Assembly (NCBI GenBank): GCA_003254925.1
Contig: QANZ01035224.1
Coordinates: forward strand, 91,343-155,342
DNA from: Chamaecrista fasciculata
Lineage: Eukaryota; Streptophyta; Magnoliopsida; Fabales; Fabaceae
Direction: 5' to 3'
DNA: 64,000 nt
In this document: positions 58,948-64,000 of the stretch, in pieces
Layout: each line of letters opens with the position of its first letter
How positions within the stretch are numbered: position 1 is the first letter of the stretch
The notes under the pieces: model-generated
Seen by the model: the letters and a program-made list of their open reading frames with translations, nothing else
What the model was told of the DNA's origin: nothing
The model's database searches: none
Position numbers and translations under genes: made by a program

Positions 58948-59514
58948 GGCAAAACACCCTTTCGTGCCCCTAACGTTTGCGGTGATTTTCAGTTATGCCC
59001 CTAACGTTTCATTTGTGTCAGTTGTGCCCCCAATGTGAAACGTTAGTTTCAATTATGCCCCCAATTTCAATCATCCACAAAAACAAACACCATTTTTGCA
59101 CGATTTGAGCTCGATTTTGATCAGATTTCATATGGGTTTTAATTTTCGGACATCACAAACTTGATTCCTTGGATCAATTTCAAAGATTAAGTTTAAAATA
59201 GCCCCAAATCCGAAGAAAATCGGACCCGATGAACCCCAAAAAGGACCAAAACGAAATGCAGCAAAACGAAGCATTTTTCTCAAAATTTCCATGTGCAAAA
59301 TGATCCTTAGGAGTCAAAAATGAGTACCCATATGAAATCTGATCAAAACCAAGCTCAAATCGTGCGAAAATGGTGTTTTTTTTGTGGATGATTGAAATTG
59401 GGGGCATAATTGAAACTAACGTTTCACATTGGGGGCACAACTGACACAAATGAAACGTTAGGGGCATAACTGAAAATCACCGCAAACGTTAAGGACACGA
59501 AAGGGTGTTTTGCC
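58948..59514. mobile_element. foldback Mutator-like element (567 bp) with ~190-bp inverted arms
   Basis: It begins GGCAAAACACCCTTTCGTG and ends with its inverse. The two arms stay nearly identical for about 190 bp (for example AACGTTTGCGGTGATTTTCA in each). TAAAAAAAA flanks both sides (58939-58947 and 59515-59523), a 9-bp duplication, though of low complexity. The open frame at 59180-59467 is not a recognised protein. A transcript would form a long hairpin. Confidence 0.78.
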
Positions 59515-59523
59515 TAAAAAAAA

Positions 59524-59885
59524 ATATGTTTTTATCAATATCAATAATCAATAATCAATCATCAATCAATAAAATATTACATTCTAAAATCTACCCAATC
59601 ACAGCAAATTGTGAAGAAGTTACGTGCTCGGCATGTCAATTGATCTCTGCTCGTAAACCCAAAACTTATAAGCGAAGTCAATACAATTAGTGATTTACAA
59701 ACCTCTGTGTTGGGCTTTCCTTCCCTTTTCGCGTTTCCTTGATTCTGGAAAATTCTCTCATTTTGTTTCCGCATATATATATTGGTTCCCTTTTTTTAGA
59801 GAGAATTTTCCAACATAAATATAACATCGAGAGAATAATCGTTTTAGATTTTAGAGAGAAAATTTTAGGTTAGAGTTTTAGAGAA
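59524..59885 (+). promoter_or_regulatory. CHIP upstream region and 5' leader
   Basis: About 360 bp separate the last foldback element from the CHIP ATG. A TATATATAT stretch near 59774 followed by pyrimidine-rich DNA could be the core promoter. The bases from about 59800 to 59885 (repeated TTTTAGAGAGA) would then be the 5' leader. Inferred by position only. Confidence 0.4.
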
Positions 59886-61172
59886 ATGGGGCCAAATGCA
59901 GGTTCTTTGTCTGCGGTGGCGCAAGCGGAGCAACTTCGAATAAACGGCAACAGTTACTTCAAGAAGGATCGTTTCGGAGCTGCCATTGATGCTTATACTG
60001 AGGTATTTTTGGTCAATCGTTCTATTATTGTTGATGGGTATTGAGATTTGGTTTTTGTTTTTGACAAATTTGTAAGGGTTGATTCCTGTAATTTTTACAT
60101 GCGGTTCTTTCATTATTTGAATTTGGTTCCCTTTTTTTTTTTAGGCTATAACTCTATGCCCCAATGTTCCGGTTTACTGGACGAATCGTGCTCTATGCCA
60201 TCGCAAGCGGAAGTATGTATGAGGAGGAACTATGGCCATTTTGGTTTTGCACTTTTTGTGTTATTTTATGATGAATTGGAGTTGGGTTTTTCGTTTCTGC
60301 TATGTGTATCATTGTATTTTTCTTTTTTTGTTTGCGGTTCTTACAGTGACTGGGAAAGAGTAGAGGAAGATTGCCGGAGAGCTATTCAACTTAATAGCAA
60401 GTCAGTGAAGGTCTCTGTGATTTCATTGTTATATTGTGGTATTTTCACGTGTTTAATATTGTTTTTTCCTGCATTTCCTCATTGGTCATTCATCTGGTAC
60501 CTCTATTTGGTTTGAAAGTCCTTCTAGATTTCAAGAAGTCTTTTCAGTGAACTCTATATAATGACAGTAGCTTGTTGAAATAGATGGAATACTTCTTTTA
60601 GATACTCCTTGGTTGCTCCCATCATGCTCATAATCAAATTACCACGTTACACTTATTGTAAAACCGAAAGTTGCTTTTTAGTGTAGCTTTTGTAGTTTAG
60701 ATGTTATGCATTTTAAATGTTTATTTATGAATAATTGAAAGGAGTTCTTTTGCTTTTTTTTTTTTCAAACATGAACCATACTAGTTATGCAGAGGCATTT
60801 GTTCAAAGTGATATACTAGAGTTACAGAGTTGAAGGGAATGGGTTCAATCTTTGCTGTATTGTCTTGTAAATATTTACCTTATTTCTGGGTTACCTTTGG
60901 AAGCACATTATTGATAAATTTGTTTTCATGGAAATAGCTGTTTACAATTTAATACTAGCGATGTGTGAAAGATAGTCTTTGATAACTGTGGCATTTTCAA
61001 TGAGATATTAGCTGTAAACTGTTCACTTGTTATTGCCTGTAACATGTTTTTTTTCGGAGTATCTTCAGCCTATGTAAATTTTCTTGTGGCTATATTACAG
61101 GCTCACTACATGTTGGGACTTGCATTGCTTCAGAGACAAGAATATGCTAAGGGAATCAGAGAATTGGAGAAG
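59886..61172 (+). CDS. CHIP: CHIP, co-chaperone E3 ubiquitin ligase, exons 1-4 (3' end beyond window)
   Basis: CHIP binds the C-terminal EEVD tails of Hsp70 and Hsp90 through TPRs and ubiquitinates bound clients with a U-box; it works in the cytosol. Exons: 59886-60002, 60145-60212, 60347-60410, 61101-61172, with GT-AG borders and consistent phases, giving 107 residues so far. The protein starts MGPNAGSLSAVAQAEQLRI, then GNSYFKKDRFGAAIDAYTE, NVPVYWTNRALCHRKRNDW, VEEDCRRAIQLNSKSVKAH and YMLGLALLQRQEYAKGIREL, that is TPR1 to TPR3. Carboxylate-clamp positions by comparison with animal CHIP are R18 (usually Lys), N22, N53, K60 and K83. The U-box exons must lie beyond base 64000, after a fourth intron of more than 2.8 kb. 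It is the only Met in frame at the 5' end and no damage is seen. Confidence 0.92.
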
Positions 61173-61968
61173 GTTTGCAGCTATTGATGTCTCCTATCCC
61201 ATTTTTTTTAAAATAGTATCTTCTGTGAGAAACATGGTGATTTATGGCTTCTTCGTCTTTTGAGAGAATACTATAATATAGATAAACACCAGCATATAAG
61301 AGCAGAGAAGTGTTCACACTGATACTAGAACCATTATTCAGGAAGAAAAAGAAGCAGAAAATAACAGTTTAAGCTGAAAGATGGATCATGGAATTACATT
61401 GATAGTTGGTCGACTTTCAAGCCTATTGCTTAGAGAAATGAAATGGTGACTATATGGGGAAATCAAAGGAAACAATGGATAAGAGAAAAAGAAGATTGCC
61501 AGACAGCAATGCAGAAAAAGAATTTTCTTTACTTAGTAGTGAATAGGAAGTCGTAAGTCAGGAGCTGATAGGCGAGGGGAGGAACACGAAAAACTTCTAG
61601 GCAGAGGGTGGCTTTCTTGTGATGAACGTGAAGTGTTGCTTATTTCGTTTTCCTGGATATTATAGAGACATTTCAGATGCTTTGGTAACATTATGGGAAT
61701 TCTGGGTTAACTTGTCAATGGCTTTCCATCTTACTTTGTCTCCAAATTCTTGAAAATATCTTTACCCAGTTCTATTACTAATGAAGTTGTTGGTCATAAA
61801 AGTAAATATCAACTAATAATAGAAATAGACATTTCAAAATGGCCATGCCACTTTTTCTCTCTCGTAGCCACTTATTTTTCTTGACCTTTATCCCATTCAC
61901 CTTTTTTCTTATAACTTCTACACTTTTGAGGTAAATGCATAAGATTACGTCTCATTTTAGTCTCTTTT
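61173..61968 (+). other. CHIP intron 4, part before the Gypsy insertion
   Basis: Starts GTTTGCAG after exon 4. Ordinary intronic sequence; no exon of the gene recognised here. Confidence 0.6.
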
Positions 61969-62300
61969 TGTTATAACTCAAACTACCACTAAGCCCTCTA
62001 ACTCCACTAATCCCACAAATGGAGGGTTCAAGAAAAAGGAAAATTAAATTAAGAAGAGTGAGTGGGAGACAGTTGCTACCCCTCTTGCAACAGCACTGAT
62101 GCACTATCACATGTTCTTTCATTTTCAGTTACTTCCTTAATTGTGTCTTATTCAGTTAGTTCCGGTTATTATATAGCAAGGTGTGAGACTATAAATACCA
62201 TTTCTGATATACTTGGGTTTTGTCCACCTACGGACCTTGTTTTAGAATTAAAGTGTTTAAGATTGTTGCATTTTAATTCTTGTACATCCTTTGCTTCTCT
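61969..62300 (+). repeat. left LTR of the Gypsy element in CHIP intron 4
   Basis: It aligns with 63630-64000. The end is not defined because the right copy leaves the window. The 127-codon open frame at 62062-62445 is LTR sequence and not a gene. Confidence 0.65.
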
Positions 62301-62394
62301 TTCCCATTGTTTCCCTAAAAGTCATATTCACCATCTCAACAATTCTCTCATTGCCAACCGTCTTGCTGCAGCAGAGGCATTAGCAGTAGATGTT

Positions 62395-63629
62395 GTCTCC
62401 TTGAAAGCACCGGCCAACAACCGACATGTGGGAGAAGCAAACTGAGGAAATTCTGATAATCGTGGCAAGGCCACTAATTATCCCCGCCAACACTCATTGG
62501 GTTGAGGATTTGAAGAAAAAGACCTGCCTTGAAATTATCAAAATAATTTCGAATTTCCATAAACGAAAAAGTAGTTTCCCAAATTTGATGGGGGTGATCC
62601 TGAAGGCTGAAAAGTATTTCCGTTATTACAAAACTCCGGAGGAGCTAAAGGTCGATGTTTTAGCCATGTATTTTGAAGGTGATGCATTGGATTTGTTTGC
62701 TTGGTTCAATACCAAGAGAATCATCCTTTATTGAGATGAATTAGTAAAAACACTGCAAGAACATTACAGGCCTGCAGAATTTCAAAATTCAACACATTGG
62801 AACAATTCAGTAGTATCAACAAGAGTTTGCCCAGAGATCTTCCTGGGTTAAAAATTGGCCAGAACACTGTTTGTTGGGGGTATTTTTGAATAGGTTTAAG
62901 TAAGGCTCAAGGCTGATGTGAGGATCCAAAAGCCTAGGAGTGTTTATAAAGCTATGAGCTTGGCCATTGAATATGAGACCAAATATGCTCTTTCCTTGGT
63001 GGAGATTGACGCAAGAAGGGGGAATGGACCCAGAGGAATCTGAAGTTGCCATAGAAAAAATCAAATAGCAATAAGGATTGGCCAAAATCACTCTCTACCC
63101 TCTTGTGAATGGCTCCATTAACACAACAATGAAATTAGTGGGTTCCCTAAGAGGTAAGGAGGTTTTGATTTTCATAGATAGTGGTTCTACCCCGTAATTT
63201 AATTGCTGAAAATTTGCTTTGGGAGCTCCAAATTCCAACACAAGTAACTTATTTTAGGATTCAAATTGCTATTGGGGATATGGTCACTTCAATTTTTGGT
63301 GTACTCAAACCAAGGTGGAAGTCCCCAATTTGACAATCATTGAAGATTTTTCTATTCATTCCCACTAGGAGGATTTGACTTAATTTTGGGTACAAAGTGG
63401 TTAGCTTCCTTGGGAACAGTTTAAGCTAATTGGGAACAATTATTTCTTTCTTTCCACTATAATGGTCAAAATTCTAGGATCCAAGGAATCCCCAATTCTG
63501 TTTTGCAAATGATGTCTTCTCCATATGATGTCAAAGACGATGAATTCAGTTGGGAATTTCCGGATTTACTGGCAAGACCAGCATTAACTCTTCACCTTGA
63601 GGAGATGGTGAATTTTCAAGGGGGACATA
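62395..63629 (+). pseudogene. Gypsy gag and protease remnant
   Basis: The gag core reads ILKAEKYFRYYKTPEELKVD and YFEGDALDLFAWFNTKR near 62595-62725, like the gag of chromoviruses. After breaks, a protease segment reads LVGSLRGKEVLIFIDSGSTP near 63135-63195, with an intact D-S-G, followed by stops. A purine-rich AAGGGGGACAT (63618-63628) just before the right LTR is the polypurine tract. Several stops and frameshifts; inactive. Confidence 0.75.
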
Positions 63630-64000
63630 CTAGTGCAACTCTAACTACACAACTAACCATCTAACCCCACTAACCCCACAAAAAGAGAGTCGGGAAAAAA
63701 GGAAAAAGAAATTAAGAAAAGGGAAAATGAAATCAAGAAGAGTGAGTGGGAGGCTGTTGCTACCCCACTAATAGCAGGCATTGCTGCATGTTCTTTCATT
63801 CAGCTACTTCTTTATTTGTTGGCTGAGTCAGTTAGTTCCAGTTATTGTAGCAGTGTATGAGACTAGAAATACCCTTTAGGAGTACTTTAGAGGTAGCAAG
63901 TAATTAGTTATGATTTTTTTGATGTATTTGGGTTTTGTCTGCCTATGAAATCTGTTTTAGAATCTAAGTTTTTATGATTCTTGCATTTTAATTCTTCTAC
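63630..64000 (+). repeat. right LTR of the Gypsy element, cut by the window end
   Basis: It starts near TAGTGCAACTCTAACTACAC after the polypurine tract and matches the left LTR to the last base of the window. Confidence 0.7.

Larger units (their letters stand above)
61969..64000 (+). mobile_element. defective Gypsy element inside CHIP intron 4, runs off the window
   Basis: A direct repeat of about 350 bp flanks a gag-protease remnant. The left LTR starts TGTTATAACTCAAACTACCA near 61969 and the right one near 63630 (CTCTAACTACACAACTAACC). Shared blocks include AAGAAGAGTGAGTGGGAG, CATGTTCTTTCATT, GGTTTTGTC and TTGCATTTTAATTCTT. No RT, RNase H or integrase is present, so about 3 kb of pol is deleted. 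It is in the same orientation as CHIP. Confidence 0.78.

Noticed and set aside
62062..62445. 127-codon open frame in CHIP intron 4
   Set aside because: It lies in the left LTR of a Gypsy element that is repeated at 63630-64000, where the frame is not kept.

Overview
This is nuclear DNA from a flowering plant, most likely a eudicot. The evidence is two spliced host genes with plant-type exon structures, plant lineages of LTR retrotransposons (Angela-type Copia, Reina-type and Tat-type Gypsy), plant LINEs and a piece of chloroplast psaA. I cannot name the species. The assembly is draft quality: there is an 854-base N run (41757-42610) and two single-N joins (12070 and 17281), all inside or next to copies of one Copia LTR family.

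Layout: (1) 1-7238 holds a Copia LTR end, a dead LINE on the minus strand, AT-rich spacer with hAT-like and TTTGGTCC-type short repeats, and a second LINE scrap. (2) 7239-12069 is a Reina-like chromovirus whose gag-pol-chromodomain frame is still open over 1522 residues; its 5' end is lost at the single N. (3) 12071-17692 is a rearranged Copia element, LTR scraps and two pieces of plastid psaA. (4) 20499-27414 is a complete non-coding LTR element (LARD) with 438-bp LTRs, an AATTA target duplication and a tRNA-Asp-type primer site. (5) 29619-35275 is the complete NRPB4 gene (RNA polymerase II subunit 4) on the minus strand, in six coding exons. (6) 37418-56634 is a nested block bounded by ~275-bp inverted repeats with an identical 11-bp flank (ATTGACTTTTT), as expected of an old Mutator-like element. 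Inside it sit an 11.7-kb Angela-type Copia element carrying a solo LTR, and a decayed Tat-type Gypsy carrying another solo LTR plus an antisense, apparently spliced accessory ORF. (7) 58225-59514 is a row of three foldback Mutator-like elements just upstream of the second host gene. (8) 59886 to the window end holds the first four exons of plant CHIP, a TPR/U-box ubiquitin ligase; its fourth intron has been invaded by a defective Gypsy element that runs off the window.

Two host genes sit among repeats. NRPB4 works in transcription and CHIP in chaperone-linked protein degradation; nothing suggests a shared pathway or an operon-like arrangement. Most other coding potential is retroelement gag-pol, nearly all broken. 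The LARD shares a stretch with the 3' region of the Tat element, which suggests that it is a non-autonomous relative of that lineage. I found no CRISPR array, no rRNA or tRNA gene and no prokaryotic-type system.
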